Below, piece after piece: positions 1 through 11,008 of a stretch of DNA of 30,364 nucleotides. Position 1 is the stretch's first letter. Every line of letters starts with the position of its first letter. Location: positions 1 through 30,364 of the forward strand of contig JAPEVF010000559.1 of the NCBI GenBank assembly GCA_029747585.1, read 5' to 3'. The stretch is from Pleurotus djamor (taxonomy: Eukaryota > Basidiomycota > Agaricomycetes > Agaricales > Pleurotaceae). The position numbers and the translations under genes are program-made. The notes under the pieces are model-generated. The model was not told the DNA's origin. It saw only the letters and a list, made by a program, of their open reading frames with translations, and made no database searches.

Positions 1-533
1 CTAGTACGCACCGCTATATCGTGGCAGCCATGTTTCTGATCAACGACCTGTAGTGACTGTCGTCGGCTACGGACACTACGTTCGTGACACGGACCCTTGT
101 GGCATCAAACCCCGACTCTACTGGATCGTGCTCAACAGCTGGGGCTCTTCGTAAGGACAATTACCGACCGTTTCTACTCTCTCTCTGACTTGGACCTATG
201 CCACAGGTTCGGTCGTAATGGACATGTCTTCAGTGAGTACTTTCTTTTCTTTTCCTCCGGGATCGACACTGACCTGTTTGTTCGTGTCAATAGTCGAAGT
301 TGGAAGTGAGTAGACCATTGCGTCGACATCCTACCATCATAATGAGCGAATACCTAACTTCAATTTCTAGGTTTGTCCAACACTCACTACGAGTCTTGGG
401 GTGTCAAGGTGAGATCTACTTGCAATTTTTCTATTCTAAACGATGCTAAATGTGTCTGATGAAGGTCAACGAAGGCTCCCAATGGGTCTTCAACGACTTG
501 CCCACCGGTCACGCTGACCTCAGAGACCCTTAA
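1..533 (+). CDS. Papain-like (C1-type) cysteine peptidase, 3' end only
   Basis: The C-terminal part of a secreted or vacuolar-type cysteine peptidase; the 5' part lies outside the window. The window probably opens inside an intron that ends at 53 (TAG). Exons are about 54-151, 208-233, 295-305, 371-409 and 465-533, with a TAA stop at 531-533. The spliced protein contains VTVVGYG, then YWIVLNSWGSSFGRNGHVFIEVG-like residues. This matches the family pattern HAVxxVGYG ... YWIxKNSWGxxWGxxGYxxI, in which the Asn of NSWG is the third catalytic residue. The catalytic Cys and probably the His lie upstream. The 21 residues after the motif, ending in DLRDP, look unremarkable. The usual Lys of KNSWG is Leu here. 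The call rests on this one motif block; C1 peptidases are uncommon in fungi. It is convergent with the clathrin light chain gene. Confidence 0.5.
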
Positions 534-724
534 AAATACGGCAATTAGGTACCTACTGACTCTAGATCTGCCCTCACCTTACAAAGTTCGAATTATTATT
601 ACTATAATCAATGCTCATCGTTGTAATGAGAATCTGAACATATGTTATATCCTTTTGCAAACGTTATAAGAATGACGGTGCCATGGGACATTGAAGAGAA
701 GCTAGGAACGAAAAGGACGAACTA

Positions 725-1750
725 CTAGTAACCAGCAGCACCAGGCGCATGATCACCGTCTCTCTTCAAGCGCAGCAAGACTTCTTTGAACCTCGTCAAA
801 TCAGTGGTGCCAGCCCCAGTTCGAGCAATCGTTTTGCTCTGAGAGTTTTGAAGCTCGATATAGTCGCAAATACGCTCCCAGGTCGTTCCGTGAGAGATGC
901 TATCAGTCAGCTTGGAGAGGTATTCAGCTTCTTCCTCCCTAACGAAGAGAAGTTAGAAATGGGGCGAGTGCTTTGAGCAGTGAGCATGCGTACTTGTTCT
1001 CTTTAATGGCTCTCTCTTTCTTCCTGGCATATCCCTCATAGAACTCATCGATAGAACGCTCGGCAGCAAAGATAGTCTCTTGTCGTTTCTCCTTCGCAGC
1101 CTGTTCACGGGCCTCGATCTCCGCTGCTTGTTTTTCACGCCATTGCCTAGTAGTCAAGTCAGCATACGTATACAAGCCAAAGGGTTACTGTGCGCACTTT
1201 ATAACCTCTGGTTCATCTTCCAAGGGTTGGTTGAGAATTGGGGTTGAAGAGTATACGGAGGGTTGGGGCCTAGGTGCGAAGGGAGTGCTAGGCGCGATGT
1301 AGCTCTGCTGCGGTAGCATCTGAGGCGGCGCGCTCTGTGCAAACAAAAACACCATTGTTAGTCACAGTATCTTCGTACCGCAAGAATTCAATGTTCCAAC
1401 GGTGGGTTTCGATAGCGTTGACCGTCACAACACGACAAGATGACGCGGCTCCCAAAACTATGACCGTGAAGAAACCCACTCACTGGTGTCACATCAAGCT
1501 CTGGAAATTCGCTCTCAAACTTGCCAATCTCGTCATCTCCCGTAATCTTGACTTCAGTCGCTGGAGGCGTGCTGAAGGTATCGAATGAGAATCCCGAACT
1601 GGTGCTTCGGGCCAAGTTTTGAGAAGGAGCTGAGAGGTCTGGGATATCACCAGAACCATCGAGAGAAATGTCGGGGAATGCTGAGGCGGCACGGTCAAAG
1701 TCTATTTCATCGTTGGAAGAGCCGAAGTCGCCGCCAAGTAGGTCGCTCAT
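725..1750 (-). CDS. CLC1: Clathrin light chain
   Basis: Regulatory subunit of the clathrin triskelion, acting in coated-vesicle formation at the Golgi and plasma membrane. Four exons, read on the minus strand: 1750-1484, 1334-1198, 1146-994 and 938-725. They give about 256 residues with all splice phases consistent. The N-terminus MSDLLGGDFGSSNDEIDFD and the acidic segment DDEIGKFESEFPEL are the classic light-chain start. A Pro-rich linker follows, then a long charged helix (QWREKQAAEIEAREQAAKEK...) ending in SIDEFYEGY, the heavy-chain-binding region. The C-terminal exon has TTWERICDYIELQNSQ and DLTRFKEVLLRLKRD, typical of fungal light chains. The start is the only Met ahead of the conserved acidic region. 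It is divergent from the polygalacturonase gene across about 520 bp. Confidence 0.93.
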
Positions 1751-2270
1751 CGTCGCGGTTGTCGTGGTCGTTGATGGTGTCAGAGTGATGTAGAGCGCCC
1801 GCAGCTATCGACATTGGCGCCCTTGCGAACTCCAGCTTCTCTTGTCTTTCTCCATACGCAGGTTGCAAAATATATTCGACAATCGAGGCTGTAACTCAAG
1901 CCTACAACTTGTTTCCAACTTCATTGCTACCGGACGTGCCCCGTGCTAAATTTTTAGAACTGCTATCTCCTCGAACTCGAGTCCACGTTGACATGCTCGG
2001 ACATTCTCTACTTCTCACCTGAAATACCGGCAACCTAGAAGCGAGTTTCTCATGTACTCCATGTCTTATGATCTACGAAAGATGTCTCCCAGTACATGGA
2101 CGCTCGAATGGCGGTCCGGTTCTGTTATTTTTAGTGGTATACAATGATGCTCCGTGAACTCGGTAAATGTAAGGGCGGACCGTTCGACATCACGACCATG
2201 AGCTGGCCACGCAGGTGTAAGCGTATAAAAGAGCAAGACGCCTCAGGAGAGGATTCAATCTGCCGAAAGA
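1751..2270. promoter_or_regulatory. Divergent intergenic region, clathrin light chain / GH28, with TATA box
   Basis: About 520 bp without a supported gene between two divergent start codons. A clear TATA box (TATAAAA at 2224-2230) lies 41 bp upstream of the polygalacturonase ATG. No comparable TATA element is obvious on the clathrin side, which fits a housekeeping gene. Short ORFs here are not supported by splicing or composition. Confidence 0.55.
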
Positions 2271-4038
2271 ATGTTTGCTCCGATCGTATCACTGCTTTTC
2301 CTCGTAACTGCGGCGTTGGCTGCTGTGCCATGCACTCTTCAAGCGTCTGGCGGTGATGACGCGCCACAGTTTCTATCAGCTGTAAAGGCTTGTCAAACAG
2401 TGCTCATCCCGAAGGGCACGACGCTATCTATTGGATCCAGATTGGATATGACTGGTCTCTCCAACAAGCATATCGTAAGTTCATTTCGTTTAGTAAACAG
2501 CGTACTAACACATTGGGTCAGAATATTCAAGGAACAATAAGATTTACCCCAGACGTCCCATACTGGACTGGCGTAAGCTGCCTTCCCATGGCGCCTGCCT
2601 CGGTTTTCATCATGTTGGTCCACAGAACGCGTTTTTCATACCATTCCAAACACAAGTCACCTTCTGGCTCCTCGGAGGGCAAGATATAAGAGTCGATGGT
2701 GGTGGCACTCTTGACGGCTCCGGCCAGGTATGATCCCCTTCTATACATATATCCTACGAAGTTCTCATTTGAGTTGCATTAGATTTGGTATGACACCTTG
2801 TGAGCAGATGCAATGATTCAACTACAGTCTGCATAACTCTGACGACCCTTGCAGCGCGAGCAATTCGTCGCTTCTTCGGCCCATCATGCTCACCCTCTTC
2901 CAAGCCACGGACGTTACCGTTGAGAACATCAAAATGATCAACGGCCCCGAGTGGTTTAACCTGGTCAGTTCCTTTCCTATCACCAACCTTGTTTTCCCCT
3001 CTGACACGTCCCTTCGAAGGTTAATGAAGGCAAAAACATTGTCTACAACAACTTGACCATCGATGCCCGCTCTACCTCTTCACACAAAATCTCCAATACG
3101 GATGGCTGGAATGTATATCGCAGCGATAATGTCGTGATTCAGAACTCCATCATCAACAATGGAGATGACTGTGTTGCGTTCAAGCCTAGTAAGTCTTACC
3201 GTTGGTCGCTGACTATCTGCTTCTCACCAGCATTGCGATACTAGATGCTACCAATGTTCTCGTGTCAAACTTACAATGTAATGGCTCACAGTATGTCTCC
3301 GGCTGACGCCCGATATCATCTTCCTAAGTGTTGAGTTCTCTCTAGTGGTATCTCCGTTGGCTCTTTGGGTCAATTCCCAGGCATGTTCGATATCGTCGAA
3401 AACGTCACAGCGATGTAAGTGTACATCCAAATCATCTCAGACATTCACTAAATCATTTCCTCATCCCAGAAACGTGAAGATGACCAACGCTCAAAATGGT
3501 GCTCGCATCAAGGCTTGGGCAGGTGAAGGGGTTGGCGCCGGCCGCGTGAAGAATATCACATTCGTGCACTTTACGGAGAGTAAGGTCGACCATCCTCTCG
3601 TCATTGATCAAGTACGTGTTCCTCTCTACCTTATGATATTGGCTAGGTATCTAACACCATACTTAGTGCTACATGACTAGCGCCTCCGCGTGCGCCGAAT
3701 TCCCCTCCAACGTTTTCATCAGTGATATTCAGTTCAATGAGTGCGTGCTTACTTACAGGGCTCAAATTTATAATGGTCCTCAACTATTCATTAGCATATC
3801 GGGTACCTCCTCTGGCTCCGTTGTTGCATCCCTTGCTTGCTCTCCAGATGGACGATGTAGTAACATTAGCGTCAACGATTTCTCGGTCAAGTACGTGTCC
3901 TTCTTTTCTTCGAGCCTATCACCCCAGTACTCAACCACGTACAGAGCACCTTCCGGAACATCCAAGTTAACATGCCAAAACGTCGACATCGAAGGCAATT
4001 CTGCTTCGTTATTCCCTACATGTACAATTACCGGATAA
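2271..4038 (+). CDS. GH28 exo-polygalacturonase, secreted
   Basis: Pectin-degrading glycoside hydrolase family 28, most like fungal exo-polygalacturonases that release galacturonic acid from chain ends. Twelve exons: 2271-2474, 2522-2572, 2626-2727, 2783-2799, 2828-2963, 3020-3188, 3245-3290, 3346-3414, 3470-3611, 3667-3740, 3795-3890 and 3945-4038. They sum to 399 codons plus stop. Residues 1 to about 18 are a signal peptide (hydrophobic, ending AALA). The four GH28 signatures are present: NTD at 196-198 (as NTDGW), GDD at 218-220, SHG at 241-243 (CNGSHGISVGS) and RIK at 277-279. The Asp and His catalytic residues are kept. Exon 4 (IWYDT) is only 17 nt and is followed by an unusually short 28-nt intron (2800-2827). 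Without that intron the frame runs into a stop. Many N-x-S/T sites suggest glycosylation. A TATA box lies just upstream. Confidence 0.88.
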
Positions 4039-4070
4039 GTCCCTAACTTGTAGCACNTTTTTATTCGTCT

Positions 4071-5041
4071 TCACTGCTGAAGGAAGTTCGTCACTATCTT
4101 CATATACCTCTCCCTTTCCTCGACAAACGGCATGTGAGAACTGTTAGCGAATTGCACCCATTTTACGTGAGGGATATTTTTGAAGAACGGATCGACACAG
4201 AGGTCTTGTGCTTCATCGTGGGCACCGTTGATAATCAGCGTTTTGCAAGAAATCTTGTGCAGATCGTTGATGATGGACCAAGGCTTGATTCCACCAGTAA
4301 TAGTGAATTCAGACGGGCCATTCCTACCAGCAAACAATCAGTCAGGCTCATCCAACCGTCCAAAAATCATCAGATGACAAACATTATATTATAGACGGTA
4401 GAGTCTTCGTCCAGTAATTTGAAAGCGTCATGCACCTCTTGTGGCCAGGGATCCAGACGACACACATGTCTGGCGTAGAACACCTGCATCGCATCCTGAT
4501 ACTCCTTCGACTCGTACGTTCCCTGCTCTTCATGCTTCCTCAGGCTCGTTCTCAGCTCTTCTGGAAGCGCATCCAATAACATCCCCGTCGCCTTTTCCCA
4601 CAACTCCATCGACGCGGGAGAGTCGGCAATAACCAAGCGATTGAGCCCCACGGGTTGTCTGAACGCAACGTAGGAACTAGCCAGCATCCCACCCCACGAC
4701 TGTCCCAGTAGATCAAAGTTGTTTTGTATACCCAGATGGGCGAGTAGATTGTCTAGCTCATCCATGAAGAGCTCGATTGTCCAGAAGGTTTTCGGTTTAT
4801 TGGGAAGGCGCGTTGACTTCCCGCAGCCTAGTTGGTCGTAGAAAACGACTGGGATGCCGTATGTAGTGTATATGTCATGATGAGCGAGCAGGTAATTGTG
4901 CGGGACACCTGGCCCGCCATGCAGTACAACGAGAGGACGTTTAGTCCTTAGATCACCGTGGATTTCGTATGCGGTCTGGAACTCTTCACCGTCGACCTGA
5001 TAAGCGATCGTACCCTCTTTAGTAGGCATGGGGATGGCCAT
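4071..5041 (-). CDS. Proline iminopeptidase-like alpha/beta hydrolase (S33)
   Basis: A serine hydrolase of the S33 type, which removes N-terminal proline or related residues from peptides; probably cytosolic, as no signal peptide is seen. Two exons, minus strand: 5041-4383 and 4323-4071. They are joined through a GTTTGT donor that restores the conserved NGPSEF block, giving 303 residues. Visible motifs are the oxyanion HGGPG (41-45), DQLGCGKS (69-76), the nucleophile elbow GQSWGG with Ser115, the acid Asp256 in GAHDEA and the base His283 in SSHMPF. The start at 5041 (MAIPMPTKEG) fits family N-termini better than the in-frame Met at 5119. The gene converges on the GH28 gene with only 32 bp between the two stops. 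Related enzymes also include tripeptidyl peptidases and L-amino-acid amidases, so the exact substrate is uncertain. Confidence 0.88.
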
Positions 5042-5254
5042 GATAGTAGTTCTGATGAAAGACACAGATGATATTCGCAGGAGAAGGTTAATTTTGTAGA
5101 CGATAAGTTTAGGCACCAATCACGAGGTGACTTAGGACTTGGATCGTGTCAGGGCTTTGCTCCTGTCAAAGGAGGAGCCCTCCTAAGCGCTAGGGGCTCT
5201 GAGCAACGGGCGCTTTCTTCAAGTCGATTCCATCCGGTCCTCGAAACGAAACCC

Positions 5255-6063
5255 ATGTCGGCGTCGAAGCTCTTCGGACGCGTCCTTTCGCGAAAATCTG
5301 TTCCGGTCATTTCGCTGGACAGACCACCTCTCTTCACTCGCGTCCCTCCTTGGTGGGCTCGATGGGCCCTCGCACTTGTCGCTTGCGATATTTTCATGAC
5401 GTGGGTACGCATTCTTCCGGCATATATCCCATCTTTTGCTGACCATCGACATATTCAAGTGCATCGGCCATCGACTTGACATGGAATCGTTGGACGGAGC
5501 TTACTGGCGACCTTGGGAAGATCGCTGAGAAGAACCAAAAAGCCATCAAAGACTCACCGTCGACAGAAGAAGCTTATGTCCCTCGACCGAGCTGGCAGCG
5601 TATCGGTCTATGTGTAGGGCACCTTGGTGTTGGAATAGGCGTCGCTGTAGCCCTCCTTGTCACTCAATCACGCTACGTCCGCACATTTACCATCTCTCCC
5701 GCATTGACGCGAAGCAAACCCTCTGGAAAGCCTCTCAATCAACCGAAAGATAGACAAGTGCTTCTATCATCAGCGAACAACTGGAAAAACAACGGGAAGA
5801 GCTTTCCTATAGAGAAATGCTCCCTCAGCGAGGGCCGGGATGCCACCGAGATGATATTGCGGGTGGATGGAGAGAAGGGACATTGGTATTTGGCCCTGGA
5901 GGATGCCCTCATCCGCGGAAAGAAGGCTTCCGTTCCAGATGCCCAGAGGGATATTTTGGCGGAGTGGGGTGCGGAACGGAAAACAGGGCAATGGACACCG
6001 CGTCCTGCGGCTGATTCGCGTTGGGTGAGCGGACCAGTTTCGAGGAAACCCAGTCGTACGTGA
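5255..6063 (+). CDS. Two-transmembrane protein of unknown function
   Basis: Function not recognised. Two exons, 5255-5400 and 5460-6063, joined at a GTGGGT donor and an AAG acceptor. This is the only splice I found that keeps the frame open, and it gives 249 residues. The N-terminus is basic and Ser-rich (MSASKLFGRVLSRKS), possibly a mitochondrial targeting signal. A first membrane segment is WARWALALVACDIFM (about residues 34-50) and a second is IGLCVGHLGVGIGVAVALLV (about 93-112). The roughly 130-residue C-terminal part is soluble and charged, with Trp-containing patches (WYLALEDALIRGKK, ILAEWGAERKTGQW). This layout suits an inner mitochondrial membrane protein, but that is inference. It is divergent from the iminopeptidase gene across 213 bp. 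Confidence 0.72.
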
Positions 6064-6244
6064 TCGCGATGGGGTACGTCCGATATTTGAACCAATATAA
6101 TCGTAATTTACATTTTCAACTACGGCTTGCAGGAAATGAGGAGATGCAGAAATAGTCTTGTTGCTCGAAACGCATCTTGAAATCATTAATACACTTTGTT
6201 ATTAGGTTCGTTGAAATCGAACTCGTTCATTGCCTGCAATGCGA

Positions 6245-6833
6245 CTATATCCCCCGAAGTCCCTTGCCCCTACTGTCTACAACGGAGCTTCCCCTGGCGT
6301 CATTCTTCGAACCCCATTTCGCATTCTGAATTGCATCGCCTGCCTGTTGGACGCCATTTTCCAGGATGAACAGCACGGCGTCATCGTCGTGAGTTGAGCC
6401 ACACATGTTTTCACGTTGCTGCTTCGAAGCCTCTCCTAGTTTACCCTGGCTCCCTTGATTGGAGTGAAGAACCTTGAAGGCTGTAAACCGCAATTAAGTT
6501 TCGAGCTGTGTCAACCCTACGCCTACTCACTTTCAACAACCTCGACTAATGGTATTGACCTGGATGTAATGTGTAAGCTGGGTATTTCCGTAGGTTTTGG
6601 GGCGTCTAATTACCTATCTATAAGAGAGCAGGTCAGACAATCGTCTCACGAACATGACAGTATGTATTCACCTCCGGCTTTCCATTTCTCGTACTATCCG
6701 AGAATTAACGTCAGCATTATAAAGGACTGAATACCATCAATCGACTCACCTCGGAAGGATTGACGAAAACAGTATACTCATCAGTTGACTGCGGGTCAGG
6801 TTTGTAGATGACTTTGGAGAGTGTTTGAGGCAT
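6245..6833 (-). CDS. RTC3: Rtc3/SBDS-fold small protein
   Basis: Related to the yeast Rtc3 (YHR087W) family, small proteins with the N-terminal SBDS fold linked to RNA metabolism and stress. On the minus strand exon 1 is 6833-6750 (MPQTLSKVIYKPD ... VFVNPSE), exon 2 starts at 6693 (YEKWKAG), a middle exon carries SIPLVEVVE (6559-6531) and the last exon is 6480-6245. The last exon has TFKVLHSNQGSQGKLGEAS, then SKQQRENM, and ends GSSVVDSRGKGLRGI. The join between exon 2 and the SIPLVEVVE exon is ambiguous. One model ends exon 2 at 6672 and starts the next exon at 6605 (138 residues); another ends exon 2 at 6650 and starts at 6559 (130 residues). Both keep the frame. The Met at 6833 is chosen because upstream residues from 6998 do not resemble the family. 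Confidence 0.82.
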
Positions 6834-7857
6834 AGTCACAGTGGATTGGTTTGCTGATTGTGCTTTGAAGTTTGCAGAGTAGAATGCGCGTAGCAGTGAG
6901 GCTTTTATATTCGGTGCGTGCTCCTGCGATGACGTCGTTGTCACAAGGACCGACGTCATAGTTCCAAGGATTCGCTCAGGCTGGAGGCGACCAGACATAA
7001 GAACTCGGATTGGCCAGTGCGTGAGTCCTGGAGCTCCTCATGCTACGTTTATCAAGACAAGTTAGACGATCGCTCTAGGCCAACAACTTAGTCTGAGTCC
7101 ACACAATTGGCTTGAGTGGCAGCCAATGTCAAAGCACTTTTGCGGGCGATATTTGACGCTGGAAAGTGACCACATGATTCTTGTGGGTGAACTGTGAACA
7201 ATTCGCGGTGGTAACACACCATTCGGGGACCGACGCGGCGACACCACTTCAGCCTGCCATGTCATCATAAAGTGATGGACAATGGGTCCCCTTCTTTTTG
7301 ATCAAGACGAAGACGGACGACCACATCTGGTTTGTTTGGATTACATACTAATAACTTGAATATAGGTCAATGTCGCGAGAGACGAGTCGGTCGAACTGGA
7401 TGGGGAAGAGGGATATCAATTACACATTGTGGGATGCGTCGAGCTCCGCGGGTGGCAGGAGGCGGTGACAACCGCCTAAGTCATTTTCCATTGACGGTGT
7501 GCCTGTAGATCCTCATGGCTCCGGTGATTTACATGATCCCTGAGGGTGAGTGATCCCCGATCGTTAGCCCACCCAACACTGGCCAATTTAAAACCTTCTA
7601 CACCGTGTCATCGTGTCTCTGACTGGTCAATGGGCCAAATTGTGGCCTCAGTATATCCTTTGGCTTTGATTAGGATTTTGTTACCATTGTCCTCCGCTTT
7701 AGGTCGCCGACTTTCCTACAATGCGGCTGCCTAATCGTGGCCTCTGTGGCTCCGGTGTAGGCCACCTTTAGTTTAAATTCAAGAATCCACCGAGCCCTCT
7801 TGCTTCACTTGCCCTCCCATCTCCACTCGTGACACTACTGCAGACAGCCGCCGAAGT
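6834..7857. other. Gene-poor stretch of about 1 kb
   Basis: No well-supported gene. One spliced micro-ORF is possible: ATG at 7282, exon 7282-7329, a 36-nt intron with a CTAAT branch-like site, then an exon to the TAA at 7477-7479. It would encode about 50 acidic residues (MGPLLFDQDEDGRP...). It has no recognised relatives and is offered only as a candidate. The rest is presumably 5' flank of the Rtc3 gene and of the first beta-solenoid paralogue. Confidence 0.3.
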
Positions 7858-9213
7858 ATGTCAGTGAACATGTCCGCCATCGTGAGTGGACCTTTCTCTA
7901 GCCCAGGTATGATCCTAAGGCTCTTCATAATCTCACAGCAACAGTATTACGCGCCCGCCTCCGCGGTCGACATCCTCGACGATATCAAATTCGAAAATAC
8001 ACACCTGCCGTGGCAGAGCTGCGTGGTGAATCCTGATTTAACTCGAGACACCACGCAGTTCAAACTTCCTTTATACCCTCGCATGCGTCTCCTTTGTGTT
8101 GCCCCAGGGTCCAACCTTGCAGGTGCCTTCGAAGTCGTTTCTTCGCCTGAGTCAGCGGATTTCGTTCGCATCGAGGTCACTGCCACTTATGACCCCAAGG
8201 TCGTAAGACTGCCTGTCAGAGTGGGCCACATCCGAGGCCCCGCACAGACTGAATGTTTCGGTATCTTCGTAAGTGAACCCATCTACCAATTGACGTCGTG
8301 CTTCGTCCTCAACCAGTTCAGACGCCTCGTAAACCGTCTCATATCAACCAAGGATGTATCAATTTCCATGTCGTCCTAAAGGTACCAACTTCCGTCACCG
8401 CCAACGCGGTCACACTCGAAGTAAATATGCCTCGGTTCGCTCTCAAGGCAAGTCTGGGCAGACAGATCGGTTTCAAGAATGCTATCTTAATCACCGAGAA
8501 CATGCCGATCCACGCCGAGGTTAGTAGTCCTCGTCCTCTTCCGCCTCAAAACGCTGATGAACCCATGCCACCATGCTGTAGGCAATTTACGCCGGCGACA
8601 TTGTTGCCACTACTTCGAATAGCCCCATAAGCGGCCAGTTTACCTCGCAAAGAAGCCTTCGTCTTGCCTCAACTAATGGCATGATCGCCGTTCATGCTAT
8701 CCTTGATAACCGCGATCAAGATCTTTCTGAACTTCAAATCACCACGAGCAACTAGTAAGTTTGTTCAATCCATCCCCTCAGCAAAACTTCTCACCTTAGA
8801 TATTTCACAGCGGTATCTCTGCCCAAGTCACCCTCGCGGCTGCCCAACCCTGTTCTCACAGGGTCACTATCAACACCACGAATGGACCCGTTCGTATGGC
8901 CGTCGCCGAACGTAATCACAATAACCACTTGGATATGGCGGTCAAGACGTCGAAAGCACCGGTTGAAGTGGAATTCCCGATGTTCCGTGGATCGTTCTCT
9001 CTTGAGACTTCAATTTCACACGTAGGACTGGTTGAACATTGGGAAGGCATGATGGAACATTATGAAGCGCCCTCTATCGAATATACCAGCTTGAACGACG
9101 GTGATTTTCCAGCCATGGAAACCAAGGGTCAGGTTATGGGGCTCCCCGAAAACGTGAAGCGAACGATTGCGGTCATTTCGAAGGATGGTGGTGATGTTGT
9201 CTTGGAAATTTAA
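7858..9213 (+). CDS. Tandem beta-solenoid repeat protein, copy A (DUF4097/DUF7330-like)
   Basis: First of three tandem paralogues; exact function unknown. Five exons: 7858-7881, 7939-8268, 8322-8519, 8582-8754 and 8811-9213, giving 375 residues with all phases consistent. The protein is Ser/Thr/Asn-rich with spaced solenoid-like turns: TENMPIHAE, TTSNSPISGQF, ASTNGMIAVHA, TTSNGISAQV (the last across the exon 4/5 junction as TTSN-Y-GISAQV), TTNGPVRMAV and TSKAPVEVEF. This T-x-N-G/A/S-P-I/V pattern is what DUF4097 'putative adhesin' and fungal DUF7330 proteins show. No signal peptide or membrane segment is visible, so a surface role is not supported. The first intron (57 nt) can be read through in frame, but splicing gives a better match to copy C. 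No clear TATA box is seen upstream. Confidence 0.75.
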
Positions 9214-9663
9214 TCATGATCACTTCGTTCCTCTCAGTTGATTTATACGTACAATATTGAACGCCAAACGAGTTTCTTGCATATCACAATTAGCATTTCC
9301 ATTGCCCCACGCTGAAGTTGATGCCAACCACGAAGTAAACCAATGTGACGTCATGGCGGCTTCCTGTACAAATGGGGATTGTTTTTGGACGTCTTGGTAG
9401 CCACGGGTGCGTCGTCGGTGCCACACTGCAACCAAATCGACGCATGCGCAGTGCGCACCATTGTTTTCTTGATGGTCAACAATTTGCAGTGTGCTGCCGC
9501 CTTCACCGCCTCCCCAATGTGGCCACTTGGTGCACGTATTGTCGCCAAGATTGTGCCATCAATGACCGCTATTTAAGTCCCCCAGGTCGGTTCATGCATT
9601 CTTTCTCATTGCACTCCTCAAAAAGAATCCAAGCAGAAACAAACGCACAAGAAACTCGAACGA
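9214..9663. promoter_or_regulatory. Intergenic region with TATA-like box upstream of copy B
   Basis: About 450 bp without a supported gene. A TATA-like element (CTATTTAAG, 9569-9577) lies about 90 bp upstream of the copy B ATG. A 9-bp inverted repeat (ACACTGCAA near 9422 and TTGCAGTGT near 9484) is present, with no known role. Short ORFs on both strands here lack splice or composition support. Confidence 0.4.
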
Positions 9664-11008
9664 ATGGAAAACGTAAGTGATGCGCGTCATTATCCCTATA
9701 AGGAACCCCCTTAACTCCTTTCAACCCTCAGAAATTCTGGTCGAACCAATACCAGCCGGTATTACTATGACAGAGAGAGCACCTGTATGGAGGCATTCTC
9801 AGATAACGCAAGATATCTTTCAAGAAACCACCGAGCTTCAGTTCTATGCCAATACTGACACGGTGGTGTTCATCGCGCAGGGTTTACGCCTTGGTGGTGG
9901 ATTCGAGATTATTTCAGGTCATGGGGAGGCTGAAAGTGTCAAAGTATCTATCACTGCTACCTACGACCAAGACTCGGCAAGAGTACCCGCCAGAGTGGGT
10001 CTCATCACTAACGACATTGGAGAGGGCCTAGGCATTTTTGTGAGGAACATTCGTCGTCTTTATTCCGTCTTCCTTATCATCCCACTAGACTTCAAGTACC
10101 GACAGCGGGAAGCTCAAAGGCGTAGAGTGCCTCAACTTTCAGGTTGTTGTGACGATACCCTCGAACGAACCGATTTCCTGGGACAATTTGGAAGTGGACA
10201 TGCCGAACTTTGCTCTCTCGGTCAATTTCTTGGAGCCAGAATACATACCACGAGTCCGCCTCACTTCCAAGAACATGCCGATTCACATCTACGTTCGTAT
10301 TCTGACCGTTCCAGTCTACCGTCAGGCTTACAGGTGCTATTAGAATTTGATCTCTGATATTGCTGTTGTGAAAACATCAAATAGTCCCATAAGCGGAGAG
10401 CTTACTTCAAATAAAGCCCTTGTATTGGAGACGAGCGATGGGATGATCAGCGTTCTCCTCAAGCTGGTAGAAGCCGATGATATCCTCGAAGGGGAGAATC
10501 GGGTTCAGATCAACGCCACTAATTCGTACGTTCGTCGTCGGCCACCGAGGAACCTTTCACTCATCTGAGCTTCAGCCCTGTCTACGCCAAAGCTATACTC
10601 GGCAGGGAGGGTGCCAGTCGCGCGAGTGGAGGGCGATACAGAATTGCAGCCTGCACTTGCAAAAGTGCCGTCAATGTTATTATCCCCTCATACCCCGAAG
10701 ATGCTAGGGTTACACTCGACGTATTGACAACTGATGCTCCGGCTGAAGTGGAAATCCCAGATTTTCAGGGTACATTCATACTGCGGACTACACCCCAGAA
10801 TCGAGGAATAATAAGGGCAGATGGTATCCCACCCGCGACGCCTAGCGGCGTCCCTACGATCCAGTGTTTGAGGCAATATAATGCCCAGGAGCTGTATAAT
10901 GACAATATTGGCGGTGTCCGTTGGACTAGGTCGAGGCGCATGTGTGGTGAAGTCCAAGTGTGGACGACTGGCGCAGATGCTGTACTGGACGTGGGGAGTA
11001 AATCGTAG
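9664..11008 (+). CDS. Tandem beta-solenoid repeat protein, copy B, with altered 5' end
   Basis: Second tandem paralogue. Exon 1 starts at 9664; later exons are 9732-10039, 10089-10292, 10344-10525 and 10570-11008, encoding about 381 residues. Solenoid turns include TSKNMPIHIY, KTSNSPISGEL, TSDGMISVLL, TTDAPAEVEI and the C-terminal WTTGADAVLDV. Exon sizes and positions parallel copies A and C. The oddity is the N-terminus. The strong GTAAGT donor at 9673 joins out of frame, to AAATTCTGGTCGAAC, which in that wrong frame reads KFWSN exactly like copy C. The gene stays open only if the weaker GTGATG donor at 9677 is used (exon 1 = 9664-9676), which gives a different N-terminal sequence. So copy B carries a frameshift relative to copy C that is either rescued by an alternative splice site or disabling. 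Confidence 0.68.

Noticed and set aside
1337..1788. Plus-strand ORFs opposite clathrin light chain
   Set aside because: Antisense to exon 1 and intron 1 of the clathrin gene; no independent support.
5042..5119. N-terminal extension of the iminopeptidase
   Set aside because: The 26 extra residues do not resemble family N-termini; the Met at 5041 gives the normal length.
6834..6998. N-terminal extension of the Rtc3 protein
   Set aside because: The family starts directly at the VIYKPD-type strand; the 55 upstream residues are likely 5' UTR.
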